Source: Epichloe hybrida
Taxonomy: Eukaryota > Ascomycota > Sordariomycetes > Hypocreales > Clavicipitaceae
Assembly (NCBI GenBank): GCA_019022495.1
Contig: JAFEKR010000138.1
Location: 1-22,461 of the forward strand
Length of the DNA stretch: 22,461 nt
Direction: 5' to 3'
In this document: piece after piece, positions 8,556-18,297 of the stretch
How positions within the stretch are numbered: the first letter of the stretch is position 1
How the letters are laid out: each line of letters starts with the position of its first letter
Notes under the pieces: model-generated
Seen by the model: the letters and a program-made list of their open reading frames with translations, nothing else
Databases searched by the model: none
Told to the model about the DNA's origin: nothing
Translations under genes and position numbers: made by a program

Positions 8556-9686
8556 CGTGCCAACAGCGAGTTATGATGGTGGATGTGAGGGGAAAAAAAG
8601 AAAAAAGAAAAAAAATCTTTTATTCCCACTTCATGGGCCTCGTATTCGTTTGCTTCGAGGGAGGTGGTTCAGTTTGTGGCATGGCATGGCGTTACAAGAC
8701 TTGGCAGGTTCATTAGTCGGACGGACCATGCAACGACAGCATACGATTCTTTGTGCGAGAAAATCAATATACATGGGAACAAAAAAGATGAAGCAATTGC
8801 TTGCACTCAAACTGCCTGTGCAAGCTCCTCGCCGTTCAACAACCACACCACCGTGACAACCCGGTAATGACCCCCTCGCCCCCGGGACTATTTCCGGAAT
8901 AGATCCGACTCCACTCCCCAGCCACAAACCCTGGATAAAAGTCCCTCCGTGACATGGCACAGTCCGTGTAAGACGAACGGGACGATGAATCCTGGACAAC
9001 TGAGTTTCTCGTTCTCTTCAAATGACCTATTTCAAGTCAGCCCTTGTTCACAGAACACCTCCCACGCACGGGGCGCTGTATGCGTCATGCTCTAGCGACT
9101 CGAAATGCAGGCAGCAGAGTCACCAATGTAGTCGTGTCCCTCATTGCGACGTGCACACTCCACGAAATCGGAAGCATTGACGCCATGAAGCTATGCTCTT
9201 CGCGCACGTCATCGAGCTGACCTGTGCTTCGGCCATTTACATCCTCGACGCCATCGTGTATGCTCGTTGTAAAGAACACGCAGTCCCTTGTCGGTCTCGC
9301 CCTTGACGCCAGGCCCTTGTATATATTTTCCCCACGGCCCAGACTTCTCTTCGTGCCGCAAGCAAAGTCCCCCCCCCCTTTTTTCCTTTACTTTCGCTCC
9401 TGCACTGGCGGCCTAGATTAACCTGCTGGACGATCAAATACACTGTAACGAATCAAATCGTTTGGTATTGGGTTGCACTTTGGGATTGATCATAGTAATC
9501 TTCACATGAAAACATGAATAATGCCTACATTACACGCCCGTGCCAGAACGCGCTCATGAGACAGATTCAGCGGCCCAGCGCAAGTCCAGTGTGACCTGAG
9601 TCCAGACGGCTGTTCGTGAGAGCCAGTTCGAAGATCGGTACGGCAAGCTGTGCCTATGTAGCCAGTCATACATGTATGTTACACGG
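8556..9686. other. 1.1-kb gene-free spacer
   Basis: The 3' end of the small secreted-protein gene (with an A-rich run at about 8590-8617) and the 3' end of the amidase relic meet here. Short open frames at 8631-8999 and 9085-9279 on the minus strand have no recognisable domain or supported splicing. I see no repeat or RNA gene. Confidence 0.45.
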
Positions 9687-11480
9687 TTATGACTTGATGA
9701 CCAAGTCAACCACCTTGATCGCCCCCAACAGTTTTTCATCCTCCAGGTTCGGCGCAACAATCTGAATGGCCACGGGTAAGTCGACGTACAAATCGTTGTT
9801 ATCTAGACATGTCAGCAAGCGTATGCATTTTTCATGGCATGCAGATCCGATACACAGAGAGGCGCCCTCGAAAAAAGAAGATGAAGACGAAGAAGAAGAA
9901 TAAATGAGGGAAAAGGAAGTAGAAACTTACAAAGATGCATATTCTCCCTATCCAATTCATTCACAGGCTCATAGCCCTCCGGATACGCATCCGTACCAAG
10001 CACCCTCCCAGCAGGAACAACCCCACTGGGATAATCCAACAGATTCCACTGAGAGCAATATCCCCACCAGGGCTTCACATCATGCGGGAGGCCCAGCACA
10101 GACGACACAGGACAGATGAGCACGTCCATGGGCTCGCCGGACGACGAGGACTGCGCCGTCTCGGCCCATTTCTGAAGATATTCTGCGCGATAAACGTCCC
10201 GAGCCATGTTGAGCTATCGGAAATGCAAGTTAGACATTGCAAAGAACTGCACCGATGTAGTCACTGCTCGTGTGTTTTCGGACACGAAGGAAGACGAGTT
10301 TATACGAACCTTGCCGATTTCACTGACCGACCGCTCCAGCCAGTCTCAATTTCTGCGCCACCTCTTGAATTACCCTCGTGATAGACGGATGCGGCATCAC
10401 CACCTCGTCCCACAGCATGACGCCTACCCTGAGCGTCTGGTTCTTCATCTGACTAGTCTGTGATGCCCACGGCAACCGAAGAAGCGGCTCTCGCAACCAC
10501 GGCTTCGCATCACAGCAGACTTGCATGAAGAGATCCAGGTCATCCACGTTGTGGCCAAGCGGTCCCGCCGCAGCGGCGATGGACTCTTGGCCCTTCTGGG
10601 GGCACTCTAAGCCGCCGGTAGATAGGCGCTTCGCAGATGGTTTAAAGCCGTACAATCCGCAGAACGCAGCGGGAACGCGAATCGAGCCGCTCAAGTCGGA
10701 GCCCACTCCCAGAGGTGAGCCATGCATGGCGATGAGAGCACCCTCGCCGCCGCCGGAGCCCCCCGGGCTGAGTTTGTTGTTCCAAGGGTTCACCGTGCGG
10801 CCGTAGATGTTGTTGACGGCCTCAAGCATCATCATGCACTGCGGGATGTTCGTCTTGCAGAACAGCACAGCGCCGGCTTTGCGAAGATCCGCCACCAACG
10901 GCGCATCACGGTGCTTGACTGGGTTTCGCGCAAACGCGATGTACCCCGCGGTGGTGTACTGGCCCTTGATATTGACGGAATCCTCGATGGAGATGGGGAC
11001 GCCGTGTAAAGGGCCGATGGGTTTCCCTGTCGTCTTGATAATGTCGTCCAGCTGCCTCGCGTGCTCCATGGCCTCGCAGAAGAATATCTCCGTCAGGCAG
11101 TTGGTCAACTGCTGCGCAACAGCGGCTTGATGGCAGAACGCCTCGGTGATCTGGATACATGACAGTTCGCGGTTGCGAATCTTGGCAGCGAGTTCGGCGG
11201 CGCCCAGAGCCGTGATTTGCGTCTCATCATGGGACAAGAGGCGAGGGAGCAGGTCAATAGGGCGTGTGGTGGAGTGGATGGTCTCATGAAGCTTTAGAGG
11301 AGGAATTGTCCATCGAGTAGGGGTAGCAGACGCTCGCTGCTTTTGGAAGCGCTGATTTGAACTTGTTTAGTTTGTCCTTCGCTCACTCAAACGTACATGT
11401 TGCAGATCAGAGTAGGACATTGTCTTCTCCTTCCAGATCAAACATACCTCTGCAATCCCCTGCCACGAAACACCCTTCAT
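9687..11480 (-). pseudogene. Amidase-signature (acetamidase-like) gene, apparently inactivated
   Basis: Intact relatives hydrolyse amides with a Ser-cisSer-Lys triad. Likely pieces on the minus strand: exon 1 11480-11448 (MKGVSWQGIAE), exon 2 from 11351 leftward, a break near 10322-10345, then exon pieces ending at 10310, 10213-9931 and 9802-9687 (stop TAA). Introns 11352-11447, 10214-10309 and 9803-9930 keep good splice signals. Exon 2 carries the amidase core (GPLHGVPIS, LGVGSDLSGSIRVPAAFCGLYGFKPS). After KLRLAGA it hits TGA at 10320-10322. The next conserved piece (VSEIGK then LNMARDVYRAEYLQKW) is in another frame, and roughly 50-70 residues usual for the family are absent. The expected catalytic Lys is Glu (codon 10983-10985), and the second Ser of GGSSGG is Gly (10752-10754); the nucleophile Ser of SGSIR remains. 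An alternative start at 11558 adds 26 residues. A sequencing error could explain the frameshift, but not all these changes. Confidence 0.8.
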
Positions 11481-12717
11481 ATCCGACCAGATTTCTGCCT
11501 TGTCTGCGCAGAGCCCCCAGTTCTGTGATGCTGGAAACGGCGTTGCGAACATGGTCATGGATGATTTTCTCTCTTCCCGCAAGCAGAGTGTTCTTCCTCT
11601 TGTTGTCAGAGAATTTCAAGTCGCCAACAGCACGACCGATTTCGTCATTGTGTGGAGTTTGTGTTCCCACTTCAAAATGTATCGTCACATTTCCCTCGGT
11701 GCTTCAGCTCCGGCAACCTAGTGCTGCGGGAATGGGCCTACATGTACTCTCGATCAACATGCCAACGACCGGAACAACGATAATAACAACAAGTAGTAGA
11801 GAGAAGCCCCGAATCCGAGGATTCCGTGCTGCCCCGTCGCGACGTCTCGGAGAAACCACGTGTCACAAATACGCCATCAAGCTGCTTCTCCGCATCAACG
11901 GCAGAGTCAAACCGACCAATGGTCCTGCTGTGTTCGTGATGTCAGTCTTGGCGGAGACTTTTTTTCCCAATTCCGTGACTAATGAACAACCTTGCTCCGA
12001 TGTGCGGAGACTCAAATGTACGTAAGTATGTAATAATATTAGCAGAAGGCTAATGTTTTCTCGACAACGCTTTTCCATGCACGCCAAGGTCACGAGGGGA
12101 GCAGTGGGGTCGTCAGAAGTGGCCGGCCGCCGTCCGCCTTGTCGATTTGTCTCGATTTGCTTTACTATTCCGTAATCACCAAGACACAAAGCGCAACGTC
12201 GTCGTGCATGGCTGAGAAAATCACCCATCACTTGCCGGGTCTGACTGGCGACTGAAACTGACGGCTGAAATTGACCGGTGGCCATACTATCTGGTCGTCA
12301 ACCGGGCATTTTGACTCGGGGCAAGGCGTGTCTGTTGTGTGTTGTGTGGCGAAGGCTGTCGATGACTCGGCATGGGGTGTCGTTGCACCCGTCGTTGCAC
12401 GGCAAAATGGCTCTTCTGCCTCCTGCTCAGTGCGACGCTGCGAGACGACGTGGACGCTGAGCGGAGAGGGAGATTAGTTAGTCTGGCTGCCGACTCTGGC
12501 ATTGTGAATCAAAGGGGGCTTTTCTCCTTCCACCACTCTTTCCTTCCCTTCCTCCCCCTTTCCAAGCTCCTTCCCCGACATGTTGCTGCTGTTCGGCCTC
12601 GCCTTGGCACATACTACTTACTCATGTACCTAGTCTGCTAGTTGCTAGCTGCTAACTGCTAGTGCACCCCGTCCCGGTGGCATAAACGCCCAATTTCGAC
12701 AGTTAATCATGTCTCGT

Positions 12718-12761
12718 TTCTCGCCTCGTTCTCGCCTCGTTCTCGTCTCGTTCTCGTCTAG
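12718..12761. repeat. 11-bp tandem repeat, 4 copies (TTCTCGYCTCG)
   Basis: Four adjacent 11-base units: two TTCTCGCCTCG, then TTCTCGTCTCG and TTCTCGTCTAG. It lies 20 bp before the AGC microsatellite. Confidence 0.8.
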
Positions 12762-12780
12762 TGGAGTCTCGTGGATTGCG

Positions 12781-12787
12781 AGCAACA

Positions 12788-12848
<61 letters not shown>

Positions 12849-12852
12849 CAAC
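12781..12852. repeat. AGC/CAG microsatellite, 17 uninterrupted units with AAC edges
   Basis: Seventeen uninterrupted AGC units (12793-12843) are flanked on both sides by AGC/AAC alternation (12781-12792 and 12844-12852). In the CAG frame of the plus strand a short poly-Gln peptide is open only from a TAG near 12757 to a TAG near 12897, with no ATG. The poly-Leu frame on the minus strand (12645-12851) has no domain. It is therefore best taken as intergenic, although a missed exon cannot be excluded. Confidence 0.85.
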
Positions 12853-13557
12853 GGGGCTTGACGATTGAGTTTCAGCCCCTAAAACTAGTAGATATATAGT
12901 CTACGGAGTATTTATGTTTTTTTTTCCGCGCTCATTGGTTGTGGCCGATGCATTAGTTCCGTGAAAACATCAGCATTACTGGCGATACCCAGCCAGTAAC
13001 TTGGCCCAGGCCTGATCGCGTGCCCCGCCACGTTCTGATGATGGGGCCTTCAAGCCAGAAACTCAACACCCCCCCCACCGCCAAAAATTTTATGTCAACG
13101 GCGCCTATGTACTGATCTTGCCATTTGTGCCTCTTCACAAAATGTTCTAGTGATCAGATATTTAATACCGAACTTGTTCCCCCCTCCCATTCTCTTTGTG
13201 CTCCCCGTGTCCAGAAGAAACACGGGCCATCAGTCAACGAAACTTGCGTCCACGAAGAACACGATCGGCGGAATGAGACTAGCACGAGACATTGAGTGCT
13301 CTTGCTCTTCGTGACCCTTTGCCGGCTGCATATGCCAGGTCTGAGCGCAAACTGGACCGAGCTTGCACATGCATTCGAATGAACCGGAACGAAGCACTTG
13401 TTGGAAGAGGACGACAGGCGAGGACAAGTCCAGCCCAGCCAATCTATTGCTCAACAGGATTCGCCTCTTTCGAGAATCGAGGTCACGTTCGTTGCTTTCT
13501 TGCAAAGACTTTGAGCAGCGGCAACTGTGTACCCAATCGGCGTCATTCTCTATAATT

Positions 13558-13628
13558 ATCTCCCTTCTTTTTCTCCTTGTTTCTCTTTTCTTCTTCTTTT
13601 TTTTCTTTCTCTCTCTCTCTTATAATTG
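13558..13628 (+). promoter_or_regulatory. Pyrimidine-rich tract with TATAATT, promoter of the 381-aa protein gene
   Basis: An almost pure C/T run (13558-13620) ends in CTCTCTCTCT and is followed by TATAATT at 13621-13627, about 90 bp before the ATG at 13714. An open frame continues upstream through it as far as 13363, but there it would encode a Phe/Leu/Ser run from the C/T tract, which argues that translation starts downstream. Confidence 0.6.
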
Positions 13629-13713
13629 GCATACTTTCCCACCGTCTCTTCATTTACAATCGACCCAGCCATCCATCTACAGCACCATCGTCATCCGGAA
13701 ACCTGCTCCCATT

Positions 13714-14859
13714 ATGCTGGCCAACATGGTTTACCCAACAGAACACCATCTGCCTGTTAGGACAAAGCGGAAGGCTCTCAAGGCAACTTCCAAGCCGAAA
13801 TCGCGACCAGCACAGTCTCAGCCAATTGATCCGCAAGAATTAACGAGAAGACTCATTGTCGTGCTGGTGGAGCAAGAGGCACATTCGGAAAGAAAACGAC
13901 GTGCGAGAAATGAAGCCATCAAACAGAAGCAACCATCTTCTTCAAAGACTCAGCCGAAACAAAGCATTGATCAAACTGTCTCCATTGGCGTGGACCGCAC
14001 CAAGCCCGGCTCAGGGATTGGTCAGAAGCCGGAACGTTCGCCCTCACATGAAGAGACGTCACATTGTCCCGATCCCAGGAACTCCAGCAAAGCAAACATC
14101 CAGTACGGTGATGATGGGCATGGAGAAAAGACGGCATATCGTCATATACCCAAAGTAGCCGCTTCACAATTTTCCGAAACAACGACTGTTGAAACTGCAC
14201 GTGAGAAGGGCCCAGTGCATACATTACCCCGGCACGAAATGAAGTTCTACCTTGACGGGTCAACTGCAAGTCGAGCGGCCAGAGTGAACGACTCCAATGC
14301 CCCTCCTTGTGAGAAGAACAAGCCTCTGAGGAGGGCTCAGAGTATGCGCGAGTGTCACTACGAACGGAACCTTTTTAGCAAGCCTAGCCTACCCATTACC
14401 TATGAGCTAGACACGACTACATATCCTCTAGCCTCAAGCCAAAAACCCCAAAATACCGCGAGATCAAGCAAACCAGTGGATGACGAGTCTAGAGGTGCCA
14501 GGAGAATAAGCACTGGAAGAATTCCAGGACGATCAGAGCCCCATTCCGTCGAGCCATTTGACCTCGCCGCCGCGTTACTTTCACCGGAGAAGCCGGAAAT
14601 GGTTGGCAATACAAACCATCATCGAGTGGACTGGACGCAGAGTGACGAGCCGATGACGGCCAACGCAGTCGCCCAAGCCGTTCCCACGCAGCCCGAGTTA
14701 CGAAAGGCAGAATCCAGGTGGAAACTGAGAGGCCGACTAGGAAGCTTTGGGAGACATAGCAAGGACGATAGGCTGCCGACGCCGCCAGAAGAAATAGCGG
14801 CACGCGATGCTTCACCCAAGTCTCCAATTACTGGCTTCTTTTCACGGTTCAAACGTTAG
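13714..14859 (+). CDS. Basic, probably disordered protein of 381 aa, unknown function
   Basis: I do not recognise this protein. The single-exon frame runs from ATG 13714 (MLANMVYPTEHHLPVRTKRK) to TAG at 14857-14859. A second ATG four codons in is also possible. The N-terminal third has a likely helix around TRRLIVVLVEQEAHSERKR (residues 46-64), followed by Gln/Lys/Ser-rich sequence. The middle is rich in Ser, Pro, Thr and charged residues with no predicted fold. The C-terminus looks more constrained: WKLRGRLGSFGRHSKDD, then PTPPEE and a final SPITGFFSRFKR. RS/SP and PTPP sites suggest regulation by phosphorylation (inference). No signal peptide or membrane segment is seen. The next gene is convergent, its stop 155 bp away. 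That the frame is a gene is likely from its length and clean promoter; its role is open. Confidence 0.7.
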   Translation: MLANMVYPTEHHLPVRTKRKALKATSKPKSRPAQSQPIDPQELTRRLIVVLVEQEAHSERKRRARNEAIKQKQPSSSKTQPKQSIDQTVSIGVDRTKPGSGIGQKPERSPSHEETSHCPDPRNSSKANIQYGDDGHGEKTAYRHIPKVAASQFSETTTVETAREKGPVHTLPRHEMKFYLDGSTASRAARVNDSNAPPCEKNKPLRRAQSMRECHYERNLFSKPSLPITYELDTTTYPLASSQKPQNTARSSKPVDDESRGARRISTGRIPGRSEPHSVEPFDLAAALLSPEKPEMVGNTNHHRVDWTQSDEPMTANAVAQAVPTQPELRKAESRWKLRGRLGSFGRHSKDDRLPTPPEEIAARDASPKSPITGFFSRFKR

Positions 14860-15014
14860 TTACAATATCCGCATGGTGGCGGGAATTCGGCATAGGAGAA
14901 GGCGCCATACCCGTTGTAGAATTAGTGGCATAAAACCTTGATATCCGTATGGCCCATCTCTCGAGGTCGTCAACAGTGCTCAGTTAGTACAGAATAGTGA
15001 ACAGTAAAATTACT

Positions 15015-15871
15015 TCAGCGTCTTTCCTGCGCCATCAATTGCTCAATCAATTTGCTGTCTTCCTGTTCCATCTGTTCCCGCAGGATCGTGGCGGCACTGC
15101 CTTTTTCATCTTGGGTATTGATTAGATGCAGTATGAGCTCCGAGTACTCTCGAATAGCATCGCCGGCCTTGCCCTCGTCCCTACGAGCCTTGCGAAGCGC
15201 CTCTTTCCCATTCTTGATACCAATATCACGATTCCAGTTATCTTTCTTGGCGACGCCCTGCATCAAAGAGGCGGGTATTCTCTTGTCCGGAGCCTCCTCA
15301 GGGGGTTGCGTTGCGGCGTATATGGCTAGTAGTTGCTCCGCTAGGTTGGGGTATTTGCGGAATAAATGCTGCAGCTGATCCGAAGTATCAAGCGCACGAA
15401 AGGGATTCGACGGATCGTATGAGTGTGAAGACGTGGTGTCATTGTTTGATGGTCCAGGCATTTCGGGTTTAAAGGGTGGTTTCGGTTCGTCTGGCGGGTG
15501 GTTTTCTTTATGTAGCTTGTTGCAAGCCACTGAGCAGCTTTGGTTTGTTAACATCTCACAGCTCAATAAAGAAGAGGTGGGAGCCTGGTTGGATTCAACA
15601 CAGACTGTCGAGGTCTCCTCCGTAAAAGCAGGTCCGTCAAGGGTACATACTAAGGTAGGTAGCATCTTGGACATTTGTATTTCGATTGAAACGCCTCGCA
15701 CACGCCGCAGAGTGCAGCAACTTTTGACAGAGGTGCCGATGCTGATGACAACGGCGTCTGGTGTTCTTCGGAGCTAGCCTCAGCTTGTGGCGGGACCTGC
15801 ATGTCGTCGGCCTTCGAAGCCGCAGGTGCAGGTGCAGGTGCCTCTGGCAGAACACTCTGCTCTTGCGGCAT
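15015..15871 (-). CDS. HIT-type zinc-finger protein
   Basis: zf-HIT proteins act as adaptors in large nuclear assemblies such as snoRNP assembly or chromatin-remodelling complexes (family knowledge). Two exons (15871-15651 and 15537-15015) join in phase 2 across a 113-nt intron (donor GTATGT, branch-like TTAAC, acceptor AAAG), giving 247 residues. The intron splits the finger: CGVC (55-58), CPRC (67-70) and, after splicing, YCSVAC (74-79), then His83 and His87 form the metal-binding set. An Ala/Pro-rich N-terminus precedes it. The C-terminal half is charged and helical, with LQHLFRKYPNLAEQLLAIYAA around 140-160 and a long acidic/basic helix to the end. The layout recalls ZNHIT3/Hit1-like proteins, but I do not assign the ortholog. 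The frame stays open upstream of 15871 to about 16045 without an ATG, so a further 5' exon or a different start is possible. Confidence 0.78.
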
Positions 15872-16422
15872 CCTGGGGGTGGGCGTATAATCAGCTGGAA
15901 GGGGGGCAACTATCCCAGAGGCAGACGAAAGCACCACGGCCTTTGGATGTTGGATATAGCAAAGATACTCACCCTCAAAGAGGAAACAGAGCTTGCCGCG
16001 GTATCGGAGCGGTTTTGGCTTGAGACAAGGAATGGCAGCAAACAAAGAAGAAGGAAAAATAGAGAGCAGGGAGCGGCGGATTCAACCAATCGCCTTCTCG
16101 CTGTGGGAGGGAGGGGGGCGAAAATCTTCAGGGGTCGCTCACTTCTTCCCGAGGGGTTGCTGACTCTACGTCACAGCGCACCAACACCGATTACTAATGC
16201 CCTGGTCCGTGATACGTCCGTACTCTAAAAGCCATTTACGGCGGACGACTTTCAACGAATCCCGGTGACCAACTTTTCTTGTTCTTGAACACCACGAACG
16301 TCAATCTTCCTACGAATGCAACCTCGGATCCTAATAATCTACCGAAACCATTCTTAGTGCCCTGTTGTTCATATTGTCCTCTCCCAGAAGCTGCTCGCGC
16401 GCAGAGCAGACCAGGGGCGGAA
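15872..16422. promoter_or_regulatory. Divergent promoter between the zf-HIT gene and NFU1
   Basis: The 551-bp spacer serves two divergent genes. The part next to the zf-HIT gene (15872-16045) stays open in its frame and contains a GTGAGT donor-like word (minus strand, near 15973), so it may include a 5' exon or leader intron. A purine-rich GGGAGGGAGGGGGGCG-like block lies near 16105-16120. No separate gene is seen. Confidence 0.45.
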
Positions 16423-17415
16423 ATGGCCACATTCTCTTCCACGGCGCCGAGGATCTTGTCTCGCGCGCTCCTCCCAGCAAGACCAGCCCGATGCTCATCA
16501 CAATGGGCCCGCAAGCTTAGCACACACACCAGCCGTAATGGCTCTTCTTGTTCAAGTTCCAGTCCTCGCATGAGCGCCGTCCGACGACCATCTCTCTCCC
16601 GCCGCGCCGTGCCGCCGAATCTGGCCATCGGGGGCGCCCGTAACATTTTCATACAAACCGAGAAAACACCCAATGAAGATGCTCTCAAATTCCTGCCAAA
16701 CCACCGAGTCGTGCCCGAAGACCTCAACACGCCGTTCATCGAATATCTTAACCCGCGGTCGACCATCTCGGCGCCATACCCGTCTCCTCTCGCCGCGAAG
16801 CTCATGAACATTGATGGCGTCACGTCGGTGTTTTACGGCGCAGACTTCATCACCGTCACCAAGGCAGGGGATGCGAACTGGGCCCACATTCGACCAGAGA
16901 TCTTCTCCCTGATTACCGAGGCAATCACATCCGGCGAGAAGCTTGTCAACGTGGCGGAGCGGAAGGAGGGCGATGAGGAGATGGAAGAGGACAGCCTGGC
17001 GTACAACGAAAATGACAGCGAGGTTGTCGGCATGATCAAGGAGCTCCTGGAGACTAGAATCAGGCCTGCGATCCAGGAGGATGGTGGCGATATTGACTTC
17101 CGGGGCTTCGAAGACGGCTACGTGAAGCTGAAGCTTCGCGGTGCCTGCAGAACGTGCGACTCCAGCACAGTCACCCTCAAGAATGGTATCGAGGGGATGC
17201 TCATGCATTATGTAAGTGCTCCTCCTATTCCACTGCTTCCCTTGCACACATTATCGAGAACTGCAATATTCGCACAAACGAGCTAATCGTGTCGCGTGCC
17301 ACAGATTGAGGAAGTCAAAGGTGTCCACCAAATCCTCGACCAAGAGGAAGAGGTCGCATTGGAAGAATTTGCAAAGTTTGAGGAGAAATTGAAGCAACAA
17401 AAGGCGGCTGAGTAG
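16423..17415 (+). CDS. NFU1: Mitochondrial iron-sulfur cluster assembly protein NFU1 (NifU-like)
   Basis: NFU1 delivers 4Fe-4S clusters to mitochondrial client enzymes such as lipoate synthase (family knowledge). Two exons (16423-17211 and 17305-17415) join in phase 0 across a 93-nt intron (GTAAGT...CACAG), giving 299 residues. The first about 70 residues are rich in Arg, Ser and Ala, as expected of a mitochondrial presequence. The Nfu N-terminal domain begins at IFIQTEKTPNEDALKFLPN, and the C-terminal NifU domain carries CRTC (Cys241 and Cys244), the cluster-binding CxxC. After splicing it continues IEEVKGVHQILDQEEE to a Lys-rich end. The frame also has an ATG at 16279, but ATG 16423 gives a typical targeting sequence directly and is preferred. 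It is divergent from the zf-HIT gene. Confidence 0.92.
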
Positions 17416-17727
17416 ACTATTGAAACTGTGATGAAATTCGAGGGAAATGAGGATGGCCATGCTTTTTTTTATTTTGGCATGTCCAAAGTGACTTCACATG
17501 TTCAGTAGATTTCTGGCCAACGTGGACGGTGTATAAACTGCAAGATACCCTACGAGGATGTTTTTAAAAAAGGGGCCCGATCATTGTCTAGTAGCTATGC
17601 TTCACTGCTCAATCAGATGACCCGAGATTCGAGCATCTCGGCGTTGAATATCCTGCTAGAATACGGAGAGGCGGCCGAGAGTCTGTTTGACTGTCAGGCT
17701 GTCCCGTACAAGTTTGCAAAAGTCACA

Positions 17728-17751
17728 CATGTACGGAATACTCCGTACATG
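17728..17751. repeat. 10-bp inverted repeat CATGTACGGA-N4-TCCGTACATG
   Basis: The arms 17728-17737 and 17742-17751 are exact reverse complements around ATAC. The core TACGGA-N4-TCCGTA is the same as at 4733-4748 and resembles the dyad at 2026-2052. Confidence 0.8.
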
Positions 17752-18021
17752 AACTTGACAGATGCAACGGACTACACACCGGGCTTGAGTGCAGCAGCAA
17801 TATCATGCTTAACCTTGGATACAAAGGACTTCACCGTCTACCGAATCATTGGCCAGAGGGTCAAACTGCAAATACGTCCAGAGCAAAAAAAGGGGACTTC
17901 CAGCATCTCAACAACGTCAGGCTAAAAGCTAGCTACGCCTCAAGCTCGAGCGGCGAAAGAGACGTTCTCCGCTATTGCAAGCCCGATTGCAACTTCTGTA
18001 CTCAATCCAGTTGATACCAGC

Positions 18022-18297
18022 ATGCAACAATTAAACCTGGGAGCGATGCACGAACCTACTTTCGAGGACGCTTTATCGGTCTACCTGTCAGCCTCAATCC
18101 CAGAGCACGGGCTCCAGCACATTGTCTCACACGCGAACTTTTTACAACTGGAGAGGTACATCGCGACTGACAAGCCGTACAGCCACGATTTAGACAGAGC
18201 GCAGCCGGATTACTTCATGGTGTCATTTGAGCGAAATGAGAGCTTCGTGGGCCGAGAAACGGCCCTGATGACAAGCCGCATCACGTCATTTTTATAG
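18022..18297 (+). pseudogene. Possible remnant of an NLR/STAND-type gene (FVGRE motif)
   Basis: The 91-residue frame ends with SFERNESFVGRETAL followed soon by a stop. The pattern P/S-F-x-R-(N/D)-x-x-F-V-G-R-E is the linker that leads into the NB-ARC or NACHT nucleotide-binding domain in many fungal NLR-like proteins (family knowledge). No Walker A (GxGGxGKT/S) follows in any frame that I could find before 18577, so if the match is real only a fragment is left. Upstream residues (MQQLNLGAMHEPTFEDALSV and on) are not recognised. A chance match of about 11 residues is the main alternative. Confidence 0.35.

Larger units (their letters stand above)
11481..13713. other. 2.2-kb gene-free spacer with simple repeats
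   Basis: No supportable gene lies between the amidase relic and the 381-residue protein. The two are divergently oriented, so both promoters should be here. Contents: an 11-bp array at 12718-12761, a 17-unit AGC run at 12781-12852, a TACGGAGTA half-site near 12902-12910 and a pyrimidine-rich core promoter at 13558-13620. The 140-residue minus-strand frame at 11863-12285 shows no family features and is probably chance. Confidence 0.5.

Noticed and set aside
9687..11480. RIP (repeat-induced point mutation) as the cause of amidase decay
   Set aside because: The inferred changes AAG to GAG and AGC to GGC run opposite to RIP's C-to-T/G-to-A direction, and no second copy is in the window.
11863..12285. 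140-residue minus-strand open frame upstream of the amidase relic
   Set aside because: No recognisable domain, no supporting splice extension and mixed low-information composition; most likely chance.
12645..12851. Minus-strand poly-Leu open frame
   Set aside because: It is only the AGC microsatellite read in one frame, with an unremarkable tail.
13363..13713. Upstream extension of the 381-residue protein to an ATG at 13363
   Set aside because: The added 117 residues read through a C/T promoter tract and a TATAATT word, giving a Phe/Leu/Ser run with no protein character.
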